NCBI RefSeq assembly: GCF_000023285.1
Contig: NC_013162.1
Coordinates: 1,888,501 to 1,952,500, forward strand
DNA length: 64,000 nt
Source of the DNA: Capnocytophaga ochracea DSM 7271
Lineage (GTDB): Bacteria; Bacteroidota; Bacteroidia; Flavobacteriales; Flavobacteriaceae
Direction: 5' to 3'
A program made the translations under genes and the position numbers. Position 1 is the first letter of the stretch. Each line of letters begins with the position of its first letter. A model generated the notes under the pieces. That model did no database searches, was not told where the DNA came from, and was given only the letters and a program-made list of their open reading frames with translations. Shown here piece after piece: positions 1 through 8,504 of the stretch.

Positions 1-941
1 GTAGGGAAAAGGTTGTCTTTGATAATATGCAAGTTATCTACAAAGTGCAAAATTTTAGTTTGTGCGCCTCCACTGCAATGCACCATACCACATATTTGGG
101 TATTGTTGTACTTTTCTAATATCTTCTTGATGATAGGAGCATAGGTACGAGTAGGAGAGAGAACGAGTTTGCCAGCGTTTAACGGACTGCCAATTACCTT
201 GTCGGTAAGTTGTTTCGTGCCAGCATATACGAGCTCACTGGGGACAGAGGCATCGAAACTTTCGGGGTATTTGTCTGCTAATACTTTTGCAAACACATCG
301 TGACGCGCTGAGGTGAGTCCGTTGCTACCCATACCGCCATTGTATTCGTTTTCGTAGGTAGCTTGACCGTAGGAGGCGAGTCCTACAATCACATTGCCCG
401 CTTTGATATTTGCGTTATCAATCACTTTACGGCGTTCTATGCGCGCTGTAACCGTAGAATCGACAATGATAGTGCGCACCAAATCACCCACATCGGCAGT
501 TTCTCCCCCTGTAGAATGGATATGCACTCCAAAGGCAGAGAGTTCTGCAATCAGCTCTTCTGTTCCGTTGATAATAGCTGAAATGACTTCCGCAGGAATG
601 AGGTTTTTATTGCGCCCAATGGTGGACGAAAGCATAATATTATCGACTGCTCCCACGCACAATAAATCGTCTATGTTCATTATGAGAGCATCTTGTGCAA
701 TGCCTTTCCACACGCTTAGGTCACCGGTTTCTTTCCAATACATATATGCCAAAGCCGACTTGGTACCGGCGCCATCGGCGTGCATTATAAGACAATAGTT
801 GTCGTCGCCCGTAAGGTAATCGGGGACTATTTTACAAAAGGCTTTGGGGAATAATCCTTTATTGATATTTTTGATAGCTTTATGCACTTCGTCTTTGGCT
901 GCCGAAACTCCGCGTTGTGCATAACGTTTGCTTACTTCCAT
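1..941 (-). CDS. purM: Phosphoribosylaminoimidazole (AIR) synthase family protein, 3' end cut by window edge
   Basis: Reading the minus strand from the ATG at 941 gives an open frame to the window edge, about 313 codons. It starts MEVSKRYAQRGVSAAKDEVH and has DGAGTKSALAYMYW near residue 55 and GGETADVGDLVRT near residue 145. These fit the PurM/AIR synthase fold, which closes the imidazole ring of FGAM with ATP in purine synthesis. The Bacteroidota form is usually near 390 residues, so the last fifth or so lies outside. A promoter of the TAnnTTTG type lies just upstream, pointing the same way. The gene diverges from aroB across a repeat-filled spacer. The family call is firm; enzyme versus AIR-synthase-related paralogue cannot be settled from this fragment. 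Confidence 0.85.
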   Translation of the reverse strand, partial: MEVSKRYAQRGVSAAKDEVHKAIKNINKGLFPKAFCKIVPDYLTGDDNYCLIMHADGAGTKSALAYMYWKETGDLSVWKGIAQDALIMNIDDLLCVGAVDNIMLSSTIGRNKNLIPAEVISAIINGTEELIAELSAFGVHIHSTGGETADVGDLVRTIIVDSTVTARIERRKVIDNANIKAGNVIVGLASYGQATYENEYNGGMGSNGLTSARHDVFAKVLADKYPESFDASVPSELVYAGTKQLTDKVIGSPLNAGKLVLSPTRTYAPIIKKILEKYNNTQICGMVHCSGGAQTKILHFVDNLHIIKDNLFP

Positions 942-961
942 TATAGTTTATTTTTGAGAGG

Positions 962-991
962 CAAAGGTAAGAATAATTTATCAATTAGCAA
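962..991 (-). promoter_or_regulatory. Promoter of purM
   Basis: On the minus strand a TTG (989-991) is followed after 19 bases by TACCTTTG (962-969), about 20 bases before the purM start codon. This matches the Bacteroidota sigma-ABfr consensus. Confidence 0.65.
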
Positions 992-1007
992 ATTTGGTAC
1001 AGTGTGG

Positions 1008-1026
1008 TGTGAGCCACAAGGGTAGG
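1008..1026 (-). repeat. REP-like palindromic unit (degenerate)
   Basis: GTGTGAGCCACAAGGGTAG is a degenerate copy of the 18-bp unit TGCCYGTGYRGCTCGCAC, read on the minus strand. It is one of about eight such loci in the window. This copy sits in a divergent spacer, unlike most of the others, which lie at gene 3' ends. Confidence 0.4.
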
Positions 1027-1498
1027 TAAGGAATGAACGAACAATAAGTGAAAGAAGGCTTGTAGTTAATGATTAATGGTTAATGGTGAAATTGGGAGAG
1101 GATTATACAAAGCTTATAGGATAATTAAACAATGAGTGGCTCTACAGTGGCTCTACAGTGGGTCTACAGTGGGTCTACAGTGGGTCTACAGTGGGTCTAC
1201 AGTGGGTCTACAGTGGGTCTACAGTGGGTCTACAGTGGGTCTACAGTGGGTCTACAGTGGGTCTACAGTGGGTCTACAGTGGGTCTACAGTGGGTCTACA
1301 GTGGGTCTACAGTGGGTCTACAGTGGGTCTACAGTGGGTCTACAATGGGTCAACAGTGGGTCTACAATGGGTCAACAGTGATGAATAAACGAAGGAATAA
1401 CGAAGGAATAACGAAGAATGAACGAAGAATGAACGAAGAAACAATAAATCTAAGATGAATGTAAGGTGAATAGAAGGAGTAAATGTGTTGTGTAAATG
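1026..1498. repeat. 11-bp-phased repeat tract between purM and aroB
   Basis: The spacer reads as consecutive 11-bp units in a single phase. Examples are ACGAACAATAA (1037), GTGAAAGAAGG (1048), the minisatellite at 1136-1377, ACGAAGGAATA (1389 and 1400), ACGAAGAATGA (1411 and 1422), ATGAATGTAAG (1455) and GTGAATAGAAG (1466). Units at 1037 and 1389 are separated by exactly 32 units. Similar tracts occur in six other spacers. Nothing else, coding or RNA, is recognisable in this stretch. Confidence 0.75.
1136..1377. repeat. 22-copy minisatellite, 11-bp unit
   Basis: There are twenty-two tandem 11-bp units without indels. Two are GTGGCTCTACA, the next seventeen are exactly GTGGGTCTACA, and the last three are ATGGGTCAACA, GTGGGTCTACA and ATGGGTCAACA. 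Because 11 is not a multiple of 3, all three forward frames stay open and encode the same 11-residue repeat (about SGSTVGLQWVY). The open frames here are a by-product of the repeat and are not annotated as genes. Confidence 0.95.
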
Positions 1499-1526
1499 AC
1501 GGTCTTTTGGTGCTGAAAGGGGGAAT

Positions 1527-1557
1527 TTGTACAATTGTTATTATTTTACTACTTTTG
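1527..1557 (+). promoter_or_regulatory. Promoter of aroB
   Basis: TTG at 1527-1529, a 20-base spacer and TACTTTTG at 1550-1557 match the Bacteroidota consensus. The start codon at 1575 lies 17 bases further on. This places transcription initiation inside the longest possible ORF and supports the shorter start. Confidence 0.65.
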
Positions 1558-1574
1558 CCAAAAATTCTGTACTG

Positions 1575-2675
1575 ATGGAAGCAAATGTTATCAGAGCTGG
1601 AAATTACAACGTTTATTTTAATGAGGAAGGAACTGATTTTATCAATCGAATGGTTGCGGAAAAACGTCCTTCGAAGCTGTTTTTGTTGGTGGACAGTCAT
1701 ACCAATGAAAAATGTTTGCCTGTGTTTTTACCTACTCTCATTACTGATATTCCGATAGAAATTATAGAAATAGAAGCGGGAGAACTGCATAAAAACCTCG
1801 ATACTTGTACGCAAGTGTGGCACGCACTTTCAGAATTAGGAGCCGACCGCAAGAGCTTGCTCATAAACGTAGGAGGAGGAGTGGTAACCGATTTAGGAGG
1901 CTTTGTGGCTTCTACCTATATGCGCGGAGTGCCCTTTATTAATGTGCCGACGAGTTTACTGGCAATGGTAGATGCCTCGGTAGGGGGGAAGACGGGGGTG
2001 GATTTAGGTCCTTTGAAAAATCTTGTAGGAGTGATAAACAATCCGTTGGGGGTGGTGATAGACTCGCAATATTTAGGAACGTTACCTGCTGAGGAATTGC
2101 GTAGCGGAATGGCAGAGATGTTTAAGCACGGACTTATTCGCTCGGAGGCTTATTGGAACAAAATGTGTGATTTGAGAAGCCTTTCGTTAGCTGATTTAGA
2201 CAGTCTTATTCACGAATCGGTGGTGATAAAGAACGAGGTGGTAATGCAAGACCCGAAAGAATGTGGATTGAGAAAAATACTGAATTACGGTCATACGCTG
2301 GGGCACGCTATCGAGTCGTATTGCTTGGAAAACCCCAATCGCCAATGTTTGTTGCACGGAGAGGCTATTGCGATAGGAATAGTGTTGGCTACTTACCTAT
2401 CGGTGAAAAAGTTAGGCTTTCCTAAGGGCAAATGCGATAAGGTGAAAAGCGTGTTGGGAGAGTATTTCAGCAAACAAACTTTTCATAAAGAGGATATTGA
2501 GGATATTTGTGAGTTGATGCGTTTTGACAAGAAGAATGTAGCGGGCAGAGTACACTTTGTGCTTTTAGAGGAGATAGGTAAGCCTAAAACGGATTGTGTA
2601 GTGCCTGAGGAAGAGATTTACGAGGCGTTTGAGTACTATAGCGAGTCGCACGGGGAGATAAAAGGTAAGAGATAA
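1575..2675 (+). CDS. aroB: 3-dehydroquinate synthase
   Basis: This gene makes a 366-residue cytosolic enzyme converting DAHP to 3-dehydroquinate, the second step of the shikimate pathway, using NAD and a divalent metal. The nucleotide-binding stretch NVGGGVVTDLGG is near residue 98. The metal-ligand motifs EMFKHGLI, NYGHTLGHAIE and LHGEAIAIG follow in the usual order. Length is normal for the family. I chose the ATG at 1575 rather than an in-frame ATG at 1527, because the promoter overlaps the earlier one and homologues begin near this point. It stands alone, diverging from purM and followed by a 260-bp repeat-bearing spacer. Confidence 0.95.
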   Translation: MEANVIRAGNYNVYFNEEGTDFINRMVAEKRPSKLFLLVDSHTNEKCLPVFLPTLITDIPIEIIEIEAGELHKNLDTCTQVWHALSELGADRKSLLINVGGGVVTDLGGFVASTYMRGVPFINVPTSLLAMVDASVGGKTGVDLGPLKNLVGVINNPLGVVIDSQYLGTLPAEELRSGMAEMFKHGLIRSEAYWNKMCDLRSLSLADLDSLIHESVVIKNEVVMQDPKECGLRKILNYGHTLGHAIESYCLENPNRQCLLHGEAIAIGIVLATYLSVKKLGFPKGKCDKVKSVLGEYFSKQTFHKEDIEDICELMRFDKKNVAGRVHFVLLEEIGKPKTDCVVPEEEIYEAFEYYSESHGEIKGKR

Positions 2676-2735
2676 GAGGTAAAAGGTAAAGCCAGTGAGG
2701 GCTCACTGCTGGGTGTGTGGAGGCGGATTAATTAG

Positions 2736-2815
2736 CAAATGAGGAAATGAGAAAATGAGGAAATGAGAAAATGAGGAAATGAGAAAATGAGGGAATGGGA
2801 AAATGGGGAGATGAG
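2736..2815. repeat. Array of ten 8-bp units (RAAATGAG)
   Basis: Ten contiguous 8-bp units alternate mainly between GAAATGAG and AAAATGAG, degenerating at the right end (GGAATGGG, AAAATGGG, GAGATGAG). The array lies 120-200 bp before the metallopeptidase start. The same unit in the opposite orientation forms the array at 15513-15656. Tandem octamers of this kind are prone to slippage. Confidence 0.9.
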
Positions 2816-2938
2816 AAAATTTGACTAATAAAACAATAATTAATTATGACAACCTTTTTTAGGACGTGACAGTGATTTTTTTTGGTGAAAATTAAGTGAG
2901 GAAGCAAAAGAAATAAAAAGTATATAAAGAATTAAACA

Positions 2939-5542
2939 TTGAGATATAGCAATTACAATAGTATTTTTTGGTTATTTATTTTGGTGGTGTTACAAGGGTC
3001 GGCACAGAATTATTGGCGCAAGGCTGATTTCTCGACTCAGCGCAGTGTAGCAGTCACTACTAATAACTCCAATTATCAGTATTTTACACTGAATAAAAAG
3101 GCGTTTGCACGTGCTTTGGAAACCGATAGTAGACGCAGTGAGGCTACCGTTCAGATACCTGATGCCAACGGAACACTCATTACTTATCGCATTGCACCTA
3201 CGCAGGTTCTTTCGGAAGCAGTTGCACGAAAATATCCTTCTATTAAAACTTTTGTGGGTAAATCAGTAACTGACCCCTCTAAACATATTCGTTTTACGTG
3301 GAGCGATTATGGGCTTGATGCTATTATGGAAGAAGAGTTGAGCTATTCGTTTATAGAAGCAGAAGATAAAGAAGGTGTTTATTACAGGGTTTATCGTCGT
3401 AAGGATGTTGAAAAAGCATTCATAGACTGTAAAACATTGGATGTGCCTACTCTTTTGCAGGAAAGTAAAGCGGCTCAACGCCCTTCATTTCAGACTAAAC
3501 CTATGCAACGTACTTTTCGCATTGCAATTGCTTGCACCCACGAATATACTGATTATTTCTGGGGAAAGGCTTCAGCTTTTGCCCAAATAGTCAGTACGCT
3601 AAACCGTGTAAATGAGGTCTATGGGCAACAGCTGTCGATTGTTTTTCAGTTAGTTTCGGACGATAGTATAGTATATGAGACTAAAGATACTGACCCTTTT
3701 ACGGGTATTAACTACGAAAAAGAATGGTACAAAAATAAAGCTCGTGTACTGCAAGAAGTTTTGGACAACAAGATAGGTAATGCTAATTATGATATAGGGC
3801 AGTTGTTTCACAATGCTGCAGAAGGAGGTAATGCAGGTTGTATAGGGTGCGTGTGTACCAACGACCTCAAAGGACAGGGATTTTCGTCTTATCCGTTTGC
3901 TTACGTACGCAATAGAAGTGCTTTTGATATAGATGTGGTAGCTCACGAGATAGGACATCAACTGGGGGCACGGCATACTTTTTCTTATCGCAGAGAAGAT
4001 GGGTCGGGGTCGCAGATGGAACCAGGGAGTGGTACTACTATTATGAGCTACGCAGGAGTTACGCGATATTATGATGTACAACAGAATGCTGACCCTTATT
4101 TTCATCACCGCACTATTTACGACATTACAGATAACCTACAAGGCAAGTCTTGTGCTACCGAAATTTCTACGGGCAATACCCCTCCTGAGATACCCGACTT
4201 GAAAAGCTATACTATTCCGTATGGAACTGCTTATTTATTAGAAGGTACTGCTACCGATGCTGATGGCGATGCGTTGCTTTATACGTGGGAAGAAAGCGAC
4301 AATTATACAGAAACGGGTAATTATTATTTTTCACCTACAATACGTTCAGGAGCTACGGCACGCTCTATGAAACCCTCAGCACAATCATATCGCTATATCC
4401 CGCGTTTGGAGCGTATAGTAGCGGGTACGCTCACCCAGCAGAATCCTAAAAAAGGAGATGCTTGGGAAACAGTGCTCAACATAGGGCGTACCTTGCATTG
4501 GACTTTTATGGTTATCGACCGTCCTTTAGCAAGCAATCAAACAGGAAATACAGCTTATAAAACCATTGATGTGGTAGTGAGTGCAGACGCGGGTCCGTTT
4601 AAAGTGAGTTCGCATACCGAGCAAAGCACTTGGTATGTAGGACAAAAAGTAAGTTTGCAGTGGAATGTAGCTAATACTGATAAAGCACCTGTGAATGCCG
4701 AAAAAGTGAAGATACTCTTTTCGACTGACGGGGGAGTTACTTTTTCGCATACCTTAGCTACGGGCTTACCTAATAACGGGAAAGCTGAAATAAGTGTGCC
4801 TGATGCTATTAAAACGCAGCAAGGAAGGTTTATGGTGAAAGCAGAAGAGAACCTATTTTTGGCAGTGAATGCAGGGACTATCACCGTAAAAGAAGATGAC
4901 GATGTGGATAATGACGGTATACCTTCGCGTATGGATAATTGTCCGACAGTAGCCAACCCTGACCAAGCTGATGCTGATAATGACGGTATAGGCGATGTTT
5001 GTGATGAAGATATGGATGGTGATGGAATTTTAAATGTTTTGGATAACTGCCCTACCGTGTCTAACACTACCCAACAAGACACTGACAACGATGGCATAGG
5101 AGATGCTTGCGATAACGATATAGATGGAGATGGTTTCTTAAATGACCAAGATAATTGTCCTAATGTATACAATCCAGACCAAGCTGATTTAGACGATGAT
5201 GGTATAGGCGACGCTTGTGATGACGATGTAGATGGCGACGGAATCCCGAATGCACAAGACCCACAGGTGGATTATGTGCTTATTTCCAACGCTTTTACCC
5301 CTAATGGCGATGGGGTGAATGATACTTATGTGATAGCGCGTGCTGAACGATACCCTAATAACACCCTGTATATATTTAATACCTTAGGGCAATTAGTCTA
5401 CTCGGCTCACGGGTATAAGAACCAATGGGATGGTAAAAAGTTTGACGGTACCTTAGTGCCACGAGGTTCGTATGTAGCCGTTTTCAGCATTGACGGCAGT
5501 GAAAAGAACAAGAAACAACTTTGGATTTACATTAATTATTAA
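2939..5542 (+). CDS. Secreted reprolysin-like zinc metallopeptidase with thrombospondin type 3 repeats and T9SS type B sorting domain
   Basis: This 867-residue protein has a signal peptide (about 1-22, ending GSAQ). The metzincin motif HEIGHQLGARH is near residue 339, with the Met-turn TIMSYAG about 30 residues later. Around residues 651-776 calcium-binding thrombospondin type 3 repeats (DxDxDGIxDxxDNCP) appear. The last 90 residues (NAFTPNGDGVNDTY to WIYINY) are a gliding-motility-associated C-terminal domain, the type B signal for the type IX secretion system. The product is therefore predicted to be exported and released or surface-bound. The likely start is TTG at 2939, because it puts the signal peptide exactly at the N-terminus. 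Two PorP/SprF genes follow, a common arrangement for type B cargo. Substrate unknown. Confidence 0.9.
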   Translation: MRYSNYNSIFWLFILVVLQGSAQNYWRKADFSTQRSVAVTTNNSNYQYFTLNKKAFARALETDSRRSEATVQIPDANGTLITYRIAPTQVLSEAVARKYPSIKTFVGKSVTDPSKHIRFTWSDYGLDAIMEEELSYSFIEAEDKEGVYYRVYRRKDVEKAFIDCKTLDVPTLLQESKAAQRPSFQTKPMQRTFRIAIACTHEYTDYFWGKASAFAQIVSTLNRVNEVYGQQLSIVFQLVSDDSIVYETKDTDPFTGINYEKEWYKNKARVLQEVLDNKIGNANYDIGQLFHNAAEGGNAGCIGCVCTNDLKGQGFSSYPFAYVRNRSAFDIDVVAHEIGHQLGARHTFSYRREDGSGSQMEPGSGTTIMSYAGVTRYYDVQQNADPYFHHRTIYDITDNLQGKSCATEISTGNTPPEIPDLKSYTIPYGTAYLLEGTATDADGDALLYTWEESDNYTETGNYYFSPTIRSGATARSMKPSAQSYRYIPRLERIVAGTLTQQNPKKGDAWETVLNIGRTLHWTFMVIDRPLASNQTGNTAYKTIDVVVSADAGPFKVSSHTEQSTWYVGQKVSLQWNVANTDKAPVNAEKVKILFSTDGGVTFSHTLATGLPNNGKAEISVPDAIKTQQGRFMVKAEENLFLAVNAGTITVKEDDDVDNDGIPSRMDNCPTVANPDQADADNDGIGDVCDEDMDGDGILNVLDNCPTVSNTTQQDTDNDGIGDACDNDIDGDGFLNDQDNCPNVYNPDQADLDDDGIGDACDDDVDGDGIPNAQDPQVDYVLISNAFTPNGDGVNDTYVIARAERYPNNTLYIFNTLGQLVYSAHGYKNQWDGKKFDGTLVPRGSYVAVFSIDGSEKNKKQLWIYINY

Positions 5543-5564
5543 GAAGAGAAAAACACAGAATCCT

Positions 5565-6497
5565 ATGAAAAAGATATTATTAAGTATATTGGTAATAGGC
5601 ACAAGTGCTTTGCACGCACAAGCCACAGACCCTACGTACATTTTTTATCAACAACACGAAAACCTAATAAACCCAGCAGCAGTGGGAATGGAGTTTGGGC
5701 ATACTATTTCGGTAGATATACGCAACCAGTGGCGAGGAATGACCGAAGCCCCACAAACGCAAACCTTTTTTACTACGCATCGTTTGAGTGACCGTGTGGG
5801 GTTAGGTTTTTCATTGGCAAGCAACAAAGTATTTATACAGAAACAAGCAGGCATTTATGCCGATTTCTCGTATGCAATACCCATTTCGTACAACTCGCGA
5901 TTGATAGGAGGAATTAAATTTGGCGGTGATTTCTATAATATAGACGGAAGTGATATGACGTATTATAACGGCTTGTATAACCAATATTACCCTAATGGCA
6001 CACGTATGCACCCTACTTATTATTACGACCCTTATTTGCAAACCATTTCAGGAAAGTTCCAGACTAACTTTGGGGCAGGGCTGTATTATGACCACCCTAA
6101 CTTTTACGTAGGTTTTTCTATCCCTAATATGCTTGCTACCGATAGGGTGCGAATGGATAATGACCAAATGACTTCTTTAGCCGAAACGATGTACTTCTAT
6201 ACCATAGCAGGCTATTACTGGCGTCTTACTCCCGATTTCACTATTAAACCGCGTTTGCAGATGCGCTTAGCCAAAGGCGAATATCCCTCGACCGATATTA
6301 CAGTAGCAGGAAACTTTTTGGAACGAGCAGAATTAGGGGTTACTTATCGCACAGATAAAGCTGTGAATGCTTATGTATTATTTAATATTCCTAATTATTA
6401 TGTATCTATAGGCTATGGTTTTGAGAGCTATTTTCAAACCCATATGAATTTACAGTCGCGCAACTCTCACGAGTTTTTGGTGCAATTTAAATGGTAA
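5565..6497 (+). CDS. PorP/SprF family type IX secretion membrane protein, copy 1
   Basis: This is a 310-residue outer-membrane protein with a signal peptide (MKKILLSILVIGTSALHAQA). It shows PorP/SprF features: YIFYQQHENLINPAAVG near the N-terminus, TFFTTHRLSDRVGLG, GGIKFGGDFYNIDG, and an aromatic C-terminus EFLVQFKW. The family forms small beta-barrels that work with the T9SS. SprF-like members are needed for surface display of type B cargo encoded next to them. It starts 22 bases after the metallopeptidase stop, so it is probably co-transcribed. The ATG at 5565 was chosen over an upstream in-frame start because it places the signal peptide first. Confidence 0.9.
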   Translation: MKKILLSILVIGTSALHAQATDPTYIFYQQHENLINPAAVGMEFGHTISVDIRNQWRGMTEAPQTQTFFTTHRLSDRVGLGFSLASNKVFIQKQAGIYADFSYAIPISYNSRLIGGIKFGGDFYNIDGSDMTYYNGLYNQYYPNGTRMHPTYYYDPYLQTISGKFQTNFGAGLYYDHPNFYVGFSIPNMLATDRVRMDNDQMTSLAETMYFYTIAGYYWRLTPDFTIKPRLQMRLAKGEYPSTDITVAGNFLERAELGVTYRTDKAVNAYVLFNIPNYYVSIGYGFESYFQTHMNLQSRNSHEFLVQFKW

Positions 6498-6662
6498 GGC
6501 TAAGAGATGAAGATAAAACAAGGAGTGTTATTGTAATTTAGAATTTAAGTGTTTGAGTTGTTTTTGTTTCTAATTGTTAGTTTATATTGTCTTTACTCAA
6601 ATATTGGAGCCTTTGTAGTTACAATTTGCTCTTATCCTTTATTAGAAGAAATTATTATCAGA

Positions 6663-7577
6663 ATGAAAAGAAGATTACTTATCAGTGTTTTTTTGTTTAT
6701 CGCAGGAGCACTACAAGCTCAATCTATACATCCTACGTACATATTTTATCAACAACACCAAAACTTGGCGAATCCAGCTGTAGTGGGTGTGGAAAAAGGG
6801 CATACTATTTCAGCAGATATTCGCAATCAATGGCGTGGAATGAATGAAGCTCCCCAAACGCAAACCTTTTTTACCACTCATAAGATAACTGACCGCGTGG
6901 GCTTAGGGCTTTCAGTAACCAATAATAAAGTATTTATCCAGAAGCAAACGGGTGTTTTTGGGGACTTTTCTTATAGAGTGCCTATAAACGAACATTCTAA
7001 TATCGTAGGAGGAATTAAGTTTGGAGGAGAGTTTTATAATATTGATATAAGCCAAATACGCACATATAATCACTTGTACAATACGGGACAGAATGCTACG
7101 CGCTACGACCCCTATTTGCAAGATATCTCGGGGAAGTTCCAATTCAACTTTGGAGCTGGAGTTTATTATGAATTGCGTGACTTTTATGTAGGGCTATCTA
7201 TCCCCAATATGCTTGCTTCTGATAAAGTGGGTATGGAGAATGATGTAATGACTTCCGTCGCCCAGAATATGTTGTATTATGCAATGGCGGGCTATCATTG
7301 GCATATCTCTTCTGAATTTACTCTAAAACCAAGCGTACAAATACGTCTTGCTAAAAAACAAGATGCCTCAACAAACTTCACTGTAGCTACTGACTATTTA
7401 AACCGTGCTGAGGTAGGGCTTACCTATCGCACTGATAAGGCTTTTAGCTCTTATGTGCTCTTCAATATCCCGAATTATTATTTATCAGTGGGATATGGTT
7501 TTGAAACCTACTTTCAAACACATCTCAATTTACAATCGCGTAACTCTCACGAGTTTTTGGTACAAGTGAAGTGGTAG
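6663..7577 (+). CDS. PorP/SprF family type IX secretion membrane protein, copy 2
   Basis: This is a 304-residue paralogue of the preceding gene, sharing motifs across its length: TYIFYQQHQNL, NQWRGMNEAPQTQ, KVFIQKQTG, GGIKFGGEFYNID and the C-terminus RNSHEFLVQVKW. The signal peptide is MKRRLLISVFLFIAGALQAQ. The tandem pair behind one secreted peptidase suggests a duplication, perhaps with the copies serving different cargo; that is inference. The ATG at 6663 is preferred over an upstream in-frame ATG, which would bury the signal peptide. It converges with the DUF4249 gene, the stops only 19 bases apart. Confidence 0.9.
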   Translation: MKRRLLISVFLFIAGALQAQSIHPTYIFYQQHQNLANPAVVGVEKGHTISADIRNQWRGMNEAPQTQTFFTTHKITDRVGLGLSVTNNKVFIQKQTGVFGDFSYRVPINEHSNIVGGIKFGGEFYNIDISQIRTYNHLYNTGQNATRYDPYLQDISGKFQFNFGAGVYYELRDFYVGLSIPNMLASDKVGMENDVMTSVAQNMLYYAMAGYHWHISSEFTLKPSVQIRLAKKQDASTNFTVATDYLNRAEVGLTYRTDKAFSSYVLFNIPNYYLSVGYGFETYFQTHLNLQSRNSHEFLVQVKW

Positions 7578-7596
7578 GTGCAAGTCCCACGGGCAA

Positions 7597-8484
7597 TTAT
7601 TTTACTGTATATTGGAGCGTAGTATACTGTGCCACCCGAAAACCTCCAAGAGGGTTCTCACGAGAATTTCCTTTGTTCACAATATTACCTATGGGGCGCG
7701 TAGGAATAGTAAACGGACCTTGTCCTTCTGATAATCTTATAAGCATTTGCACAAATTCTTTGTATTGAGGGTGAATCCGATAAAGTGTTACGTTTACAAT
7801 ATCTCCTTTGTTTAACTTATCATTATTGAGTCCTATCATTATAAAGAAAAACTTATAGTTAGCTATATAGTTGTCATCCAAAGTCCCGTAAGTAATTTTT
7901 TTGCTACTACTTTGTGTCAGCCTTACTAAATAAGCATTGGCTACACCATCACTAATACCGTCAAAGTAGAATTTTAACTCTATTTGGTCACCTAAAAAGC
8001 CTCCGTTTTCTTTTTGTACTATTTTGTCAGAAGGTATTATAGGAGCTTCAAGCATTTTGCTCTTAGCAGTATAAGTTTGTCCGTTGAGTTCTATGATAAG
8101 TTCATAGTCCTTGCCTAACTCAGGAGTGATACCTGCGGGGAATACATAACGGCTACCGCCTTTTAATGTGGCTACGTTATCTGTGGTAATGGTAGAAGTA
8201 CCGTCCCATAACGAGAGTTGGTACTCTTGCGTCTGGGTTTGAGTATGTGCTTTGATTTTCACAATGGCATTATCAATAGCAGGTGAAGGCGTATCGCCAA
8301 AATAGGCTTCCGTATAACTGATGTCCACTACAGGATAGGCTTTTGTTTCTCCTTTCTTCCAATCGAGAGATGCATCAATCACTAACTTTTGAGGAGCAGA
8401 GTCCAATTTTAAATCTATGACCTCTTCACAAGAAGTTAAAGCTAAAGCACAGAGAAGTATAATATAAATATTTCTTATTTTCAT
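7597..8484 (-). CDS. DUF4249 family lipoprotein
   Basis: This 295-residue protein has a lipoprotein signal peptide and lipobox LTSC (Cys19), followed by EEVIDLKLDSAPQKLVIDAS, typical of the DUF4249 N-terminus. Members are outer-membrane lipoproteins regularly encoded directly after a TonB-dependent receptor, as here (20 bases after the receptor stop). They are thought to act with the receptor in uptake. The substrate is unknown. No terminator is evident between this gene and the converging porP copy. Confidence 0.85.
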   Translation of the reverse strand: MKIRNIYIILLCALALTSCEEVIDLKLDSAPQKLVIDASLDWKKGETKAYPVVDISYTEAYFGDTPSPAIDNAIVKIKAHTQTQTQEYQLSLWDGTSTITTDNVATLKGGSRYVFPAGITPELGKDYELIIELNGQTYTAKSKMLEAPIIPSDKIVQKENGGFLGDQIELKFYFDGISDGVANAYLVRLTQSSSKKITYGTLDDNYIANYKFFFIMIGLNNDKLNKGDIVNVTLYRIHPQYKEFVQMLIRLSEGQGPFTIPTRPIGNIVNKGNSRENPLGGFRVAQYTTLQYTVK

Positions 8485-8504
8485 AGTAAATAGAGGTTTA
8501 AGTA

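Noticed and set aside
394-798. 134-residue plus-strand ORF opposite purM
   Set aside because: It is antisense to a well-conserved purM frame and has no domain, promoter or start signal.
1136-1377. CRISPR array
   Set aside because: The units are contiguous 11-mers without spacers and no cas gene is present.
1132-1458. Overlapping ORFs of 76-108 residues of SGSTVGLQWVY repeats
   Set aside because: They are the three readings of the 11-bp minisatellite, lack a promoter or conserved start, and end by running into the next repeat units.
4555-5172. 205-residue minus-strand ORF opposite the metallopeptidase
   Set aside because: It mirrors the thrombospondin type 3 repeats (PSPSISLSQ-type low-complexity) and is explained by them.
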